64,000 nucleotides of DNA from Stutzerimonas nitrititolerans (GTDB lineage: Bacteria; Pseudomonadota; Gammaproteobacteria; Pseudomonadales; Pseudomonadaceae), in contig NZ_RFFL01000004.1 in the NCBI RefSeq assembly GCF_003696285.1, forward strand, positions 62,001-126,000, read 5' to 3'. The translations under genes and the position numbers were made by a program. Shown piece by piece: positions 20,452-29,730 of this stretch. Within the stretch, counting starts at the first letter, position 1, and every line of letters begins with the position of its first letter. Below the pieces are notes generated by a model, which was given only the letters and a program-made list of their open reading frames with translations, was not told the DNA's origin and searched no databases.

Positions 20452-22332
20452 TTATCGACCGCGCAGAAACAGCTTGTCCAGATCCGCCATCCCCAACTGG
20501 GTCCATGTCGGACGGCCGTGGTTGCACTGGCCGCTGCGTTCGGTCTGCTCCATGTCGCGCAACAGGCCATTCATTTCCGGCAGGGTCAGGCGGCGATTGG
20601 CGCGAACGGCACCGTGGCAGGCCATGGTCGCCAGCAACTCGTTGAGATGCGCCTGGATGCGGTCGCTGGTGCCGTATTCCAGCAGATCGGCCAGGACATC
20701 GCCGACCAGCCGCGTCGCCTCCGCCTGCTTGAGCAACGAGGGAATCTGGCGGATCGCCAGGCTTTCCGGCCCCAGCCGCTGCAGCTCGAAACCGAGCATC
20801 TGGAACCACTGCGCATGCTCCTCGGCACAATCGGCCTCGCGCTGACTGAGGGAAATCGTCTCCGGCACCAGCAACGGCTGCCCCCGCAGGCCTTCGCTGG
20901 CCATGGCCGTCTTGAGGCGCTCATAGGTAATCCGCTCGTGCGCGGCGTGCATGTCCACCAGCACCATGCCCTGGGCATTTTCCGCGAGGATGTAGACCCC
21001 CTTGAGCTGCGCCAGCGCATAACCCAGCGGCGGCACGTCTTCATGAGACTCCGGCAACGAGGCCACGCCGGCCTGGGGCAACGGCGCGAAGAACTCGCGA
21101 TAGGCACCCTGGGCTTCGGCGGTATGGCTACCCGTCGGCGTTGGTCGCGGCGCCTGGTAACCGGGACCCGGGCCGCGCCAGGGCTGCGTTTCGGTTTGCG
21201 GTTGCTCAAGCACGCTGGCCGACAGGCTCATCTCGTTCTGCCCGGCGAACTCGCCTGCTGCCAGGCCACTGACCTGGGTCATCGACGTCACACTCGCGGG
21301 CGCCGCCAGCTGATCCTCCGGCCGCACATCGCCAAGCGCACGATGCAGGGTGCCGTAGAGGAAATCGTGGACCATGCGATTGTCGCGAAAACGCACCTCA
21401 TGCTTGGTCGGATGCACGTTCACATCCACCACGGCCGGATCGACATCGAGGAACAGCACGAACGTCGGGTGACGACCGTTGAACAGCACATCGCGGTATG
21501 CCTGGCGCACAGCATGGGCCACCAGCTTGTCGCGCACCATGCGCCCGTTGACGTAGAAATACTGCAGGTCCGCCTGGCTGCGCGAGAAGGTCGGCAGGCC
21601 GACCCAGCCCCACAACCGCAAGCCGCTGCGCTCCACCTCGATCGGCAACGCCTGCTCGAGAAAGGCCGAGCCGCATACCGCTGCGACCCGCCGCGCCCGA
21701 GCGGCGTCGTCGCCGACCGCATGGAGGGCGAGCACCGCCTTGCCGTTGTGGCGCAGATGAAAGCCGACATCGAAGCGCGCCAGCGCCAGACGCTTGATGA
21801 CTTCCTGCAGATGGTCGAATTCGGTCTTCTCGCTGCGCAGGAACTTGCGCCGCGCCGGAGTATTGAAGAACAGGTCGCGCACTTCCACCGAAGTACCAAC
21901 CGGATGCGCCGCCGGCTGCACCCGCGCCTCCATGTCGCGGCCCTCGGTTTCCACCTGCCAAGCCTCGGCCGCCTCGGCGGTGCGCGAGGTCAGGGTCAGG
22001 CGCGACACCGAACTGATCGAGGCCAGCGCTTCGCCGCGGAACCCCAGGCTCATCACTCGTTCCAGGTCTTCCAGGTCGCGAATCTTGCTGGTGGCGTGAC
22101 GCGCGAGCGCCAGCGGCAGGTCTTCCGCCGATATGCCCGAGCCATCGTCGCGTACCCGCAGCAGTTTCACGCCACCCTGCTCGACTTCCACATCGATGCG
22201 GCGGGCACCCGAGTCCAGGCTGTTCTCGAGCAACTCCTTGATCACCGAAGCCGGCCGCTCGACCACTTCCCCCGCCGCGATCTGGTTCGCCAGCCGCGGA
22301 TTCAGCAGCTGGATACGCGCCGTCCCGGTCAT
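20452..22332 (-). CDS. mutL: DNA mismatch repair protein MutL
   Basis: 626 residues. N-terminal GHKL ATPase: motif I '[11 protein letters not shown]' (Glu near 36), motif II 'RDDGSGI', motif III '[10 protein letters not shown]'. A Pro/Gln-rich linker at about 345-435 leads to the dimerisation domain at about 440-626. The endonuclease motif DQHAxxExxxxE appears as '[14 protein letters not shown]' in the C-terminal domain; Pseudomonas MutL proteins are known to have endonuclease activity, as these species lack MutH. Its ATG overlaps the amidase stop codon (ATGA). Confidence 0.97.
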   Translation of the reverse strand: MTGTARIQLLNPRLANQIAAGEVVERPASVIKELLENSLDSGARRIDVEVEQGGVKLLRVRDDGSGISAEDLPLALARHATSKIRDLEDLERVMSLGFRGEALASISSVSRLTLTSRTAEAAEAWQVETEGRDMEARVQPAAHPVGTSVEVRDLFFNTPARRKFLRSEKTEFDHLQEVIKRLALARFDVGFHLRHNGKAVLALHAVGDDAARARRVAAVCGSAFLEQALPIEVERSGLRLWGWVGLPTFSRSQADLQYFYVNGRMVRDKLVAHAVRQAYRDVLFNGRHPTFVLFLDVDPAVVDVNVHPTKHEVRFRDNRMVHDFLYGTLHRALGDVRPEDQLAAPASVTSMTQVSGLAAGEFAGQNEMSLSASVLEQPQTETQPWRGPGPGYQAPRPTPTGSHTAEAQGAYREFFAPLPQAGVASLPESHEDVPPLGYALAQLKGVYILAENAQGMVLVDMHAAHERITYERLKTAMASEGLRGQPLLVPETISLSQREADCAEEHAQWFQMLGFELQRLGPESLAIRQIPSLLKQAEATRLVGDVLADLLEYGTSDRIQAHLNELLATMACHGAVRANRRLTLPEMNGLLRDMEQTERSGQCNHGRPTWTQLGMADLDKLFLRGR

Positions 22333-23735
22333 GGCTGGGACGCCAGCGTGGTAGCGGGAATCTGCAAGGTCTGGCCAACCTTGATTACGTCGCCCTTGAG
22401 CTTGTTGGCGGTGCGCAGCGAGCCGAGGCTGACCTGGTAGCGCTGGGCCAGCAGCGCCAGGCTCTCGCCGGAACGCACCACGTGCTCGCGCGGGCCGCTG
22501 GCGATCTTGCCCGAATCACGCAGCCAGGCGACGTAGGTGCCAGGCGGTGGATTTTCATGGAAGAACTGCCGCACGCCCGTATGAATCGAACGTGCCAGCG
22601 CCTGCTGATGCGCGGACGTCTGCAGCTTGCGCGCTTCGGAAGGGTTGGTGATGAATCCCGTCTCGACCAGGATCGACGGAATATCCGGCGATTTCAGTAC
22701 CATGAATCCGGCCTGCTCGACCCGGCTCTTGTGCAGTCGGGTGATGCCGCCCATCTTGCTCAGCACCTTTTGCCCCACGTTCAGGCTGGACGCCAGGGAT
22801 GCCGTCATGGACAAGTCGAGCAGCACTCCCGCGAGCATCTGGTCTTCACCGAGACTGACACTGCCGGCACCGCCGATCAGGTCGGAGCGGTTCTCGCTGT
22901 CCGCCAGCCAGCGCGCGGTTTCCGAGGTAGCCCCCCGATCCGACAGGGCGAACACCGAGGCGCCATAGGCCGACGAGCGCGGCGCGGCATCGGCATGAAT
23001 GGAGACGAACAGATCGGCACCCTTCTGACGGGCGATCTCGGTGCGTTTGCGCAGCGGAATGAAGTAATCGCCCGTGCGTACCAGCTCGGCGCGGAAGCCC
23101 TTCTCGGCGTTGATCTGGCGTTGCAGCTCCTTGGAAATCTGCAATACCACGTTCTTTTCATAGACCTTGCCCGGGCCTATGGCTCCCGGATCCTCGCCGC
23201 CGTGCCCGGCATCGATGGCGATCACGATGTCGCGCTTGCTGCTGGGCAACGGTGGCAGCTTGATCGCCGGCAGGGTGGGCGACACGGGCGTCGCCGGGGT
23301 TTGCGGCGTGGTGGTGACCGGCAGCTTGGCCGGGCTGTCGGCATCCTGGTCGAACAGGTCGACCACCAGGCGATGCCCGTACTGCTGGTTCGGCGGCAGG
23401 GTGAAGCTCTTTGGCGAGACCTGGGCTTTCAGGTCGATGACCAGGCGCAGGGTATTGTTGTCGAACTTGCCGGAACGCAGGCCGGAGATCGGGGTGTTTT
23501 CCAGTGCCAGCTGCTCGAAGGGCTTGCTCGCGTTGCCGCCCTCGACATCGATCACGATGCGATTCGGTGCGGTCAGGGTGAACACCTTGTGTTCCACCGG
23601 TCCCGACAGGTCGAAGACCAGCCGGGTGTTGTCCGGCGCGCGCCAGAGCCGCACGCTCTGGACCTCGGAGGCCGCCAGCACCTGAAACGCCGCGAACATC
23701 AATGCCAAACCACTAACCAGTGCGCGTATGCGCAT
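22329..23735 (-). CDS. amiB: N-acetylmuramoyl-L-alanine amidase (AmiB/AmiC type)
   Basis: 468 residues from the ATG at 23735, which has GAGG 6 nt upstream; an ATG at 23756 overlapping the tsaE stop would add 7 residues. Signal peptide ('[18 protein letters not shown]'), AMIN domain (about 25-125) for septal targeting, Pro-rich linker, Amidase_3 zinc domain with '[12 protein letters not shown]' and '[12 protein letters not shown]', and a C-terminal LysM ('[22 protein letters not shown]'). It cleaves the peptide from MurNAc during daughter-cell separation. The fused LysM is typical of Pseudomonas AmiB. Confidence 0.95.
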   Translation of the reverse strand: MRIRALVSGLALMFAAFQVLAASEVQSVRLWRAPDNTRLVFDLSGPVEHKVFTLTAPNRIVIDVEGGNASKPFEQLALENTPISGLRSGKFDNNTLRLVIDLKAQVSPKSFTLPPNQQYGHRLVVDLFDQDADSPAKLPVTTTPQTPATPVSPTLPAIKLPPLPSSKRDIVIAIDAGHGGEDPGAIGPGKVYEKNVVLQISKELQRQINAEKGFRAELVRTGDYFIPLRKRTEIARQKGADLFVSIHADAAPRSSAYGASVFALSDRGATSETARWLADSENRSDLIGGAGSVSLGEDQMLAGVLLDLSMTASLASSLNVGQKVLSKMGGITRLHKSRVEQAGFMVLKSPDIPSILVETGFITNPSEARKLQTSAHQQALARSIHTGVRQFFHENPPPGTYVAWLRDSGKIASGPREHVVRSGESLALLAQRYQVSLGSLRTANKLKGDVIKVGQTLQIPATTLASQP

Positions 23736-23752
23736 ACCCAACCTCATGTTAT

Positions 23753-24238
23753 TCATTGATTACCGACGGTCAGGACAGAACACCAGGCTTCGCCGCGCTC
23801 GCTTCGCGGCGTCAAACACAATGCACGGCCGGCGTCACGGGGTGTAATGGTAATGTCCAGGTCGGCCTTTGGCAAAATGCCCGCACCGCGCTCCGGCCAC
23901 TCTACCAGGCACAGCGCATCCCCTTCGAAGTAGTCGCGAATACCCAGGAATTCAAGCTCCTCGGGATCCACCAGCCGATAAAGATCGAAATGAAAGACCC
24001 GCACGGCGCCTATCTCATAGGGCTCGACCAGGGTGAAGGTGGGACTCTTGACCTTGCCCTCATGCCCGAAGCCCCGGATCAACCCGCGCGACAAGGTCGT
24101 TTTCCCCGCGCCGAGATCGCCATGCAGATAAAGGGTGCCCTTGCCGCCGGTCGCCTCGGCGATCCTGGCCCCCAACGCCAGCATTGCCGACTCGTCGCCA
24201 GCGAACAATGTCAATTCAGGCATAGTCAATTCAGGCAT
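23753..24238 (-). CDS. tsaE: tRNA threonylcarbamoyladenosine biosynthesis protein TsaE
   Basis: 161 residues. Small P-loop ATPase 'LHGDLGAGKTTLSRGL' near residue 40, then 'SPTFTLVEPYEIG' and 'VEWPERG'. Works with TsaB/TsaD in t6A37 formation. The start region contains a tandem copy of a 15-bp unit, so the protein begins MPELTMPELTLF; I use the first ATG (24238) because GGAGGA lies 9 nt upstream and nothing precedes the second. It overlaps the upstream nnr gene by 13 bp. Confidence 0.94.
   Translation of the reverse strand: MPELTMPELTLFAGDESAMLALGARIAEATGGKGTLYLHGDLGAGKTTLSRGLIRGFGHEGKVKSPTFTLVEPYEIGAVRVFHFDLYRLVDPEELEFLGIRDYFEGDALCLVEWPERGAGILPKADLDITITPRDAGRALCLTPRSERGEAWCSVLTVGNQ
24208..24238 (-). 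repeat. 15-bp tandem duplication at the tsaE start
   Basis: ATGCCTGAATTGACT is followed at once by ATGCCTGAATTGACA, giving two in-frame start codons five codons apart. Confidence 0.9.
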
Positions 24239-25716
24239 GGCGAATGCTCCTCCAGCAACAGGCGAATTTCGACAAACAGATCGCTGGCAGCCAACCCGCG
24301 GCCTTGACGCCCCAGGCGCTCGCCCGCCCGCGCATGCAGCCAGACCGCCAGCGCGGCGGCCTCGAACGGCGCCAGGCCCTGGGCCAGCAAGGCGCCGGCC
24401 ACACCCGCCAGCACATCGCCCAGGCCCGCGCTGGCCATGGCTGGATGGCCGCGGTCGCACAACGCCAACCGGCCATCGGGCGAGGCGACCAGCGTGCCTG
24501 CGCCCTTGAGCAGCGCCGTGCAGTCATAGCGCGTCGCCAGCGCGCGGACCGCCCCCGGACGGTCCGCCTGGATCTGCGCCACGCTGGTCTTCAGCAACCG
24601 CGCCGCCTCGCCGGGGTGCGGCGTGATCAGGCACTCGCCCGGCAACGCGACGGCACCTGTCGCCAGCAGATTCAGCGCATCGGCATCCCATACCTGCGGC
24701 ACCTGACGCTGCGCCGCCAGCGACAGCAAACTGCGCCCCCACGGCGCCTGACCAAGGCCGGGGCCAACCACCAGCACGTCGGCACGCTCGACGAGTGTCG
24801 TCAGCCCATAGGTGGATTCGACGCCATGGCACATGATCTCCGGCTGGCGCACCAGCGAGGCCGTGACATGCTGCGGGCGTGTTGCCAGGCTCACCATGCC
24901 GGCACCGCAACGCAACGCTGCCTCGGCACTCAGCAGCGCGGCGCCGCCAGTGCCCAGGTCACCGCCTATCACCAACACCTGGCCGAAGCTGCCCTTGTGC
25001 GCGGTGGGTGAACGCGGCGCCAGGCGCGGCAGTGTCGATTCGCATAGCCGCAGCCCCTCTGGATGCGTCTGCACGAGAACCTCCACTGAGGCCTGAAGAT
25101 CGTCGAAGACCAGCGCACCGACCCGATCCGGGCCTTCTCCGGTGAACAGGCCCAGCTTGAGCCCGATGAAGCTGACGCTCAGATCGGCGCGCACCGCACA
25201 ACCAAGAATCCGCCCGGTATCGGCGCACAGTCCCGACGGCAGGTCCACCGCCAGCACCGGCAGGCCACTGGCGTTCATCGCGGTGATCGCCGACGCGTAG
25301 GGCTCGCGCACCTCGCCGGCAATACCGGTGCCCAGCAGCGCGTCCACCAGCACGCCTTGCAACAGCGCATCGGCATGCCAGGCCTCGATGGCGACTCCGG
25401 CCTGCCGTGCCTCGCCGAGCGCCAGCGCCGCATCGCCCTGCAACTCCTGCGGATCGCCTACCGCCAGCACCCTCACCTGCCAGCCGGCACGCTGCGCCAG
25501 CGCCGCAATCAGGTAACCGTCACCGGCGTTGTTGCCGCGCCCGGTCAGCACCGTCAGCACGCCAGCCTCCGGCCAGCGTCGGCGCAGCGCGCGCCAGGCC
25601 GCATGGGCCGCGCGCTGCATCAACTCGAAGCCGGGCGTGCCGGCGGCGATCAGACGTGCATCGATCTCGCGCACCTGGGCGGCGGTAAAGAGGGCAGCGG
25701 GCAAGGTATCGGTCAT
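24226..25716 (-). CDS. nnr: Bifunctional NAD(P)H-hydrate epimerase/dehydratase
   Basis: 496 residues. Repairs hydrated NAD(P)H. N-terminal YjeF epimerase domain ('IAAGTPGFELMQRAAHAAW', 'LTGRGNNAGDGYLIA'), C-terminal ADP/ATP-dependent dehydratase ('AHKGSFGQVLVIGGDLGTGGAALL', 'ALLKGAGTLVASPDGR', 'GLGDVLAGV'). I chose the ATG at 25716, which aligns with known starts better than the ATG five codons upstream (25731); neither has a clear ribosome site. Divergent from queG. Confidence 0.94.
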   Translation of the reverse strand: MTDTLPAALFTAAQVREIDARLIAAGTPGFELMQRAAHAAWRALRRRWPEAGVLTVLTGRGNNAGDGYLIAALAQRAGWQVRVLAVGDPQELQGDAALALGEARQAGVAIEAWHADALLQGVLVDALLGTGIAGEVREPYASAITAMNASGLPVLAVDLPSGLCADTGRILGCAVRADLSVSFIGLKLGLFTGEGPDRVGALVFDDLQASVEVLVQTHPEGLRLCESTLPRLAPRSPTAHKGSFGQVLVIGGDLGTGGAALLSAEAALRCGAGMVSLATRPQHVTASLVRQPEIMCHGVESTYGLTTLVERADVLVVGPGLGQAPWGRSLLSLAAQRQVPQVWDADALNLLATGAVALPGECLITPHPGEAARLLKTSVAQIQADRPGAVRALATRYDCTALLKGAGTLVASPDGRLALCDRGHPAMASAGLGDVLAGVAGALLAQGLAPFEAAALAVWLHARAGERLGRQGRGLAASDLFVEIRLLLEEHSPCLN

Positions 25717-25785
25717 CGGCGCAAGGATCATCGGCTGGAATATCTGGCAGAATTATACGCACCCGCCCACTAGATCGTCCCTTCG

Positions 25786-26874
25786 ATGTCCAGTTCCGCC
25801 CTAGATCCCGCCGCCCTCGCCCAGTCCATCAAGGAGTGGGGGCGTGAGCTCGGCTTTCAGCAGGTAGGCATCACCGGCGTCGACCTGGCCGAGCACGAAG
25901 CGCATCTGCAACGCTGGCTGGAGCAAGGCTACCAGGGCGAGATGGACTACATGGCCGCCCACGGCAACAAGCGTTCACGGCCCGACGAGCTGGTACCCGG
26001 CACCCTGCGGGTGATCTCCCTGCGCATGGACTACCTGCCCGGCGACACACGCATGAACCAGCGCCTGGCCCAGCCGGAGAAGGCCTACGTCTCGCGCTAT
26101 GCGCTGGGCCGCGATTATCACAAGCTGATCCGCAAGCGCATCCAGCAACTGGCCGAGCGCATTCAGCAAGTGGTCGGCCCCTTCGGTTTCCGCGCCTTCG
26201 TCGACAGCGCGCCGGTGCTGGAGAAGGCCGCCGCGCAGCAGGCCGGGCTCGGCTGGATCGGCAAGAACACCCTGCTGCTCAACCGCAAGGCCGGCAGCTG
26301 GTTCTTCCTCGGCGAGCTGTTCGTCGACATCGCCCTGCCCGTCGACGAGCCGATCACACGCGACCACTGCGGCAGTTGCCACGCCTGCCTGGACATCTGC
26401 CCCACGGAAGCCTTCGTCGGCGAACGGATACTGGATGCGCGGCGCTGCATTTCCTACCTGACCATCGAGCTGAAAGGCCCGATCCCGGTCGAGCTGCGCG
26501 GCAAGATCGGCAACCGCGTGTTCGGCTGCGACGATTGCCAGATCGTCTGCCCCTGGAACCGCTTCGCCAAACCCACCGAACAGACCGATTTCCATCCCCG
26601 CCACAGCCTGGACAATGCCGAGCTGGCGGAGCTGTTCCGCTGGACCGAGGACGAATTTCTCAGCCGGACCGAAGGCTCGCCGTTACGCCGCGCCGGTTAC
26701 GAGCGCTGGCTGCGCAACCTGGCGGTGGGGCTGGGTAACGCGCCGTCGAGCATTCCGGTGCTGGAAGCCCTGCAGGCGCGCCGTGACGATTCTTCTGAGC
26801 TGGTGCGTGAGCATGTGCAATGGGCGCTTACGCAACATGCTGAACGGGCCAACAGCCTGGAAGATCGACCGTAG
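25786..26874 (+). CDS. queG: Epoxyqueuosine reductase QueG
   Basis: 362 residues. Last step of queuosine synthesis in tRNA; uses cobalamin and two [4Fe-4S] clusters. Cluster ligands: 'CGSCHACLDICP' near residue 195-206 and 'CDDCQIVCPWN' near 248-258; cobalamin-binding N-terminal part with the Asp in 'FVDSAPVLEKAAAQQAGLGWIGKN'. The C-terminus looks altered: a repeat element supplies the stop codon (TAG in CCGTAGGG), and a decayed copy of a more normal 3' end lies about 150 bp downstream. The last residues 'SLEDRP' may be non-native. Confidence 0.95.
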   Translation: MSSSALDPAALAQSIKEWGRELGFQQVGITGVDLAEHEAHLQRWLEQGYQGEMDYMAAHGNKRSRPDELVPGTLRVISLRMDYLPGDTRMNQRLAQPEKAYVSRYALGRDYHKLIRKRIQQLAERIQQVVGPFGFRAFVDSAPVLEKAAAQQAGLGWIGKNTLLLNRKAGSWFFLGELFVDIALPVDEPITRDHCGSCHACLDICPTEAFVGERILDARRCISYLTIELKGPIPVELRGKIGNRVFGCDDCQIVCPWNRFAKPTEQTDFHPRHSLDNAELAELFRWTEDEFLSRTEGSPLRRAGYERWLRNLAVGLGNAPSSIPVLEALQARRDDSSELVREHVQWALTQHAERANSLEDRP

Positions 26875-26937
26875 GGCCGAACTTGTTCGGCCACTGGGTG
26901 GCCGATGGGGCCGATGGCCGAATGAATTCAGCCCTAC
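26869..26937. repeat. REP-like element with GTAGGGC/GCCCTAC ends
   Basis: Begins CCGTAGGGCCGAAC and ends GAATTCAGCCCTAC, with internal arms GGCCGAA/TTCGGCC. A related copy lies at 59709-59766. Its first bases form the queG stop codon. Confidence 0.6.
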
Positions 26938-26946
26938 AGAGCGGCT

Positions 26947-27015
26947 TACTCGTCGCTGACGAAATGGTGCTGCGGAATGGCCCTGGCGCAGCATGCTGAA
27001 CGCGCCACCAACTGA
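26947..27015 (+). pseudogene. Recombination scar: ubiX 3'-end fragment joined to an old queG 3' end
   Basis: 26947-26969 matches the 3' end of ubiX (27348-27371) at about 21 of 23 positions, in the same orientation. 26970-27015 reads WALAQHAERATN-stop, the expected normal end of QueG, and resembles the present queG end at 26816-26851. It is untranslated debris. Confidence 0.6.
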
Positions 27016-27026
27016 AAACCGCCTAT

Positions 27027-27323
27027 TTACAAGCCGCCGCGAACGCCCAGCCCGACTCCCAGCTCAGCAGCCACCGCGAACGGCAACAGCAGCGTGTCGA
27101 GCACCAGACTGGCCGGCAGGTCGAGGGCGACGTATTTCGGCGCCGCAGCACCGAAGCGGTCCTGCGCACAGCAGCCGCCATTGAGGCTGTACCAGTCGAG
27201 GCGGGTACCGGAATAGATGATCGGCGCGCCGGGCTTGGCCGCATCGAGGGTGCGAACGGTGGCGCAGCCGGGTAGCAGCAGGATGGCGACCAGCGCCGTG
27301 CCAAGGGCAACACCGCGCTTCAT
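27027..27323 (-). CDS. YceK/YidQ-like lipoprotein
   Basis: 98 residues. Lipoprotein signal peptide with lipobox 'LLPGC' (Cys20). The mature part 'YSGTRLDWYSLNGGCCAQ' and 'LDLPASLVLDTLLLPF' match the short YceK/YidQ (DUF1375) lipoprotein family, whose function is unknown. Expected location is the outer or inner membrane facing the periplasm; Ala-Thr after the Cys does not indicate inner-membrane retention. It sits between queG debris and ubiX and may be co-transcribed with ubiX, 24 bp upstream. Confidence 0.82.
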   Translation of the reverse strand: MKRGVALGTALVAILLLPGCATVRTLDAAKPGAPIIYSGTRLDWYSLNGGCCAQDRFGAAAPKYVALDLPASLVLDTLLLPFAVAAELGVGLGVRGGL

Positions 27324-27347
27324 GGCCCCTCCTCTGCTCGGCTGCTC

Positions 27348-27977
27348 TCACTCGTCACTGACGAAATGGTGTTCGCCCCAGCGCGGCAGCATGTCCTGCG
27401 GAATCTGCAGCAGATTGAGGATGCGTGCGACGACGAAATCCACCAGGTCGTCGAGGGTCTGTGGCTGATGATAGAAGCCTGGCGAAGCCGGCAGGATCAC
27501 CGCGCCCAGATTCGACAGCTTGAGCATGTTTTCCAGGTGGATGCTCGAATAGGGTGCCTCGCGCGGCACCAGGATCAGTTGGCGGCGCTCCTTCAGCGTC
27601 ACATCCGCCGCACGCTCGATCAAGTTGTTGCAGGCACCGGTGGCAATCGCCGACAGGGTGCCGGTGGAACAGGGCACCACCACCATGGCGGTCGGCGCGC
27701 CAGAGCCGGAAGCCGGCGGCGCCATCCAGTCCTCCTTGGCGAACACGCGGATCTGCCCGGCCGCGGCACCGGTGTACTCGCTGAGAAAAGCCTGCATCGC
27801 CTGCGGCTTGGCCGGCAGCACCACATCGGTCTCGGTGGCCATCACCAGTTGCGCGGCCTTGGAGATGAGGAAGTGCACCTCGCGATCCTCCTGAACCAGG
27901 CAGTCGAGCAGGCGCAAGCCGTATTGCGCGCCGGAGGCGCCGGTCATGGCCAGGGTGATGCGTTCCGGTCCGCTCAT
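27348..27977 (-). CDS. ubiX: Flavin prenyltransferase UbiX
   Basis: 209 residues. Makes prenylated FMN, the cofactor of UbiD decarboxylase in ubiquinone synthesis. N-terminal '[18 protein letters not shown]' FMN-binding region, '[16 protein letters not shown]' near 107, and '[18 protein letters not shown]' near 140. Downstream of mpl by 116 bp containing a paired repeat; the ubiX-mpl order is as in P. aeruginosa. Confidence 0.96.
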   Translation of the reverse strand: MSGPERITLAMTGASGAQYGLRLLDCLVQEDREVHFLISKAAQLVMATETDVVLPAKPQAMQAFLSEYTGAAAGQIRVFAKEDWMAPPASGSGAPTAMVVVPCSTGTLSAIATGACNNLIERAADVTLKERRQLILVPREAPYSSIHLENMLKLSNLGAVILPASPGFYHQPQTLDDLVDFVVARILNLLQIPQDMLPRWGEHHFVSDE

Positions 27978-28006
27978 GCAGCCTCCAGTTTCTTTCCAAT
28001 CCCACG

Positions 28007-28085
28007 CGTGGAAATGCCTTCGGCGATTTCCACCCTACCCATCCACGGTCATCGTAGGGTGGAAAACCGCGAAGCGTTTTCCACC
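28007..28085. repeat. Paired inverted repeat, GTAGGGTGGAAAA family (ubiX-mpl gap)
   Basis: Left arm is a hairpin GTGGAAAT...ATTTCCACCCTAC, right arm GTAGGGTGGAAAAC...GTTTTCCACC; the two face each other with CCCTAC and GTAGGG inward. The same arrangement occurs at 38723-38811. Confidence 0.8.
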
Positions 28086-28093
28086 ATGGGCGG

Positions 28094-29443
28094 TCAGCGC
28101 AACGCCTCCGCCAGCTTGCCATGCAGCCCGCCGAAGCCACCGTTGCTCATGATCACCACCTGGGTGCCGGGCGCGACCTGGGCCTTGACCCGCTCGATGA
28201 TGGCCTCCAGCGAATCGCAGACCACCGCCGGCACCGGGCAATTGGCCGCGGTGCCGGCCAGGTCCCAGCCCAGGTTCGGCGGCGCGTACCAGACCACCTG
28301 ATCGGCCTGGCGCACCGACTCGGGCAGGCCGTCGCGATGCGCGCCGAGCTTCATCGAATTGGAACGCGGCTCGATCACGGCGATGATCGGCGCATCGCCG
28401 ACGCGCTTGCGCAGGCCATCCAGGGTGGTGGCGATGGCGGTCGGATGGTGAGCGAAGTCATCGTAGATCGTCACGCCGTCGATCTCGGCGACCTTCTCCA
28501 TGCGCCGCTTGACGCTGCGGAATTCGCTCAACGCCTCGGCACCCTGCTTCGGCAATACGCCGACGTGGCGTGCTGCCGCCAGGGTTGCCAAGGCATTGGC
28601 AACGTTGTGCCGGCCGGTCAGTTCCCAGTCGACGACACCCTGTACCTCCCCTTGGAAGATCACTTCGAAACGCGAGCCGTCCTCGCTGAGCAGCCTGGCC
28701 TGCCAGTCGCCCCCTTCGCCAGTGGTCTGCACCGACGACCAGCACCCCATGCCCAGCACGCGCTCGATGGCCTCCTCTGTGGTCGGGTGGATGACCAGCC
28801 CCTCGCCGGGAATGGTTCGCACCAGGTGATGGAATTGCCGCTCGATCGCTTCCAGATCGGGAAAGATATCCGCGTGATCGTATTCCAGATTATTCAGGAT
28901 GGCGGTACGCGGACGGTAATGGACGAACTTGCTGCGCTTGTCGAAAAAGGCGCTGTCGTATTCGTCCGCCTCGACCACGAAGAACGGCGTGCCGCCCAGC
29001 CGCGCGGAGATGCCGAAGTTCTGCGGCACACCACCGATCAGAAAGCCCGGGCTCATGCCGGCGTGCTCCAGCACCCAGGCCAGCATGCTGCTGGTGGTGG
29101 TCTTGCCGTGGGTGCCCGCCGCGGCCAGTACCCAACGGCCCTGCAGCACGTGGTCGGCCAGCCACTGCGGGCCGCTGACATAGGGCAGGCCTTTGTTCAG
29201 CACGTATTCCACCGCAGGGTTGCCACGCGACAGCGCGTTGCCGATCACCACCAGATCCGGCGCCGGATCGAGCTGGCTCGGCTCATAGCCCTGGGTCAGC
29301 TGGATGCCCTGGGCTTCCAGCTGGGTACTCATGGGCGGATAGACATTGGCGTCGGAGCCGGTGACGCGATGGCCCAGTTCTTTCGCGAGAACGGCCAGCG
29401 AACCCATGAAGGTGCCGCAGATGCCGAGAATGTGAATATGCAT
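28094..29443 (-). CDS. mpl: UDP-N-acetylmuramate:L-alanyl-gamma-D-glutamyl-meso-diaminopimelate ligase
   Basis: 449 residues. Murein-recycling ligase attaching the recovered tripeptide to UDP-MurNAc. Mur ligase order: Rossmann-like N-terminus 'MHIHILGICGTFMGSLAVLAK', ATP P-loop 'AAAGTHGKTTTSSML' near 110, 'EADEYDSAFFDKRSKFVHY' and C-terminal 'YDDFAHHPTAIATTL'. The ATG at 29443 gives the conserved start; a longer frame upstream has no family match. Confidence 0.96.
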   Translation of the reverse strand: MHIHILGICGTFMGSLAVLAKELGHRVTGSDANVYPPMSTQLEAQGIQLTQGYEPSQLDPAPDLVVIGNALSRGNPAVEYVLNKGLPYVSGPQWLADHVLQGRWVLAAAGTHGKTTTSSMLAWVLEHAGMSPGFLIGGVPQNFGISARLGGTPFFVVEADEYDSAFFDKRSKFVHYRPRTAILNNLEYDHADIFPDLEAIERQFHHLVRTIPGEGLVIHPTTEEAIERVLGMGCWSSVQTTGEGGDWQARLLSEDGSRFEVIFQGEVQGVVDWELTGRHNVANALATLAAARHVGVLPKQGAEALSEFRSVKRRMEKVAEIDGVTIYDDFAHHPTAIATTLDGLRKRVGDAPIIAVIEPRSNSMKLGAHRDGLPESVRQADQVVWYAPPNLGWDLAGTAANCPVPAVVCDSLEAIIERVKAQVAPGTQVVIMSNGGFGGLHGKLAEALR

Positions 29444-29617
29444 GAATGACCTCGAAGAACACCGCGCTCGAACCCCGTCGCAGAAAGGCTCAGGCGTGAA
29501 GATTGCGCAGCAGATTAGCACGAGAACCAAGGGGCCAGCCGCGATCGGCTCCGGAGTATTCCGCGTGTCGCGACACCGGCCCGTCGTTGACACCGAGTGC
29601 GATGCGCTTTCGCTCAG

Positions 29618-29636
29618 GTATCGGCTGAACCGATAC
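29618..29636. promoter_or_regulatory. Dyad operator upstream of the phosphonate module
   Basis: GTATCGG-N5-CCGATAC is a perfect 7-bp dyad, about 95 bp before the dehydrogenase start codon. It contains the T-N11-A geometry of LysR-type binding sites, and a LysR gene is the third gene of the module. A second palindrome, CAATCGATTG, lies at 29648-29657. No convincing sigma-70 promoter was seen. Confidence 0.45.
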
Positions 29637-29730
29637 ATACCCACGAACAATCGATTGGCTCTTATCGACACTGCGAGGCAAGTATGACTCCCCGGTCACC
29701 TACCTAAAAACAAGATCCAGGAGACTTCGC

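Noticed and set aside
19795..22440. 881-codon open frame on the plus strand
   Set aside because: Opposite miaA and mutL, low-complexity Arg/His/Gln-rich product; an artefact of GC-rich third positions.
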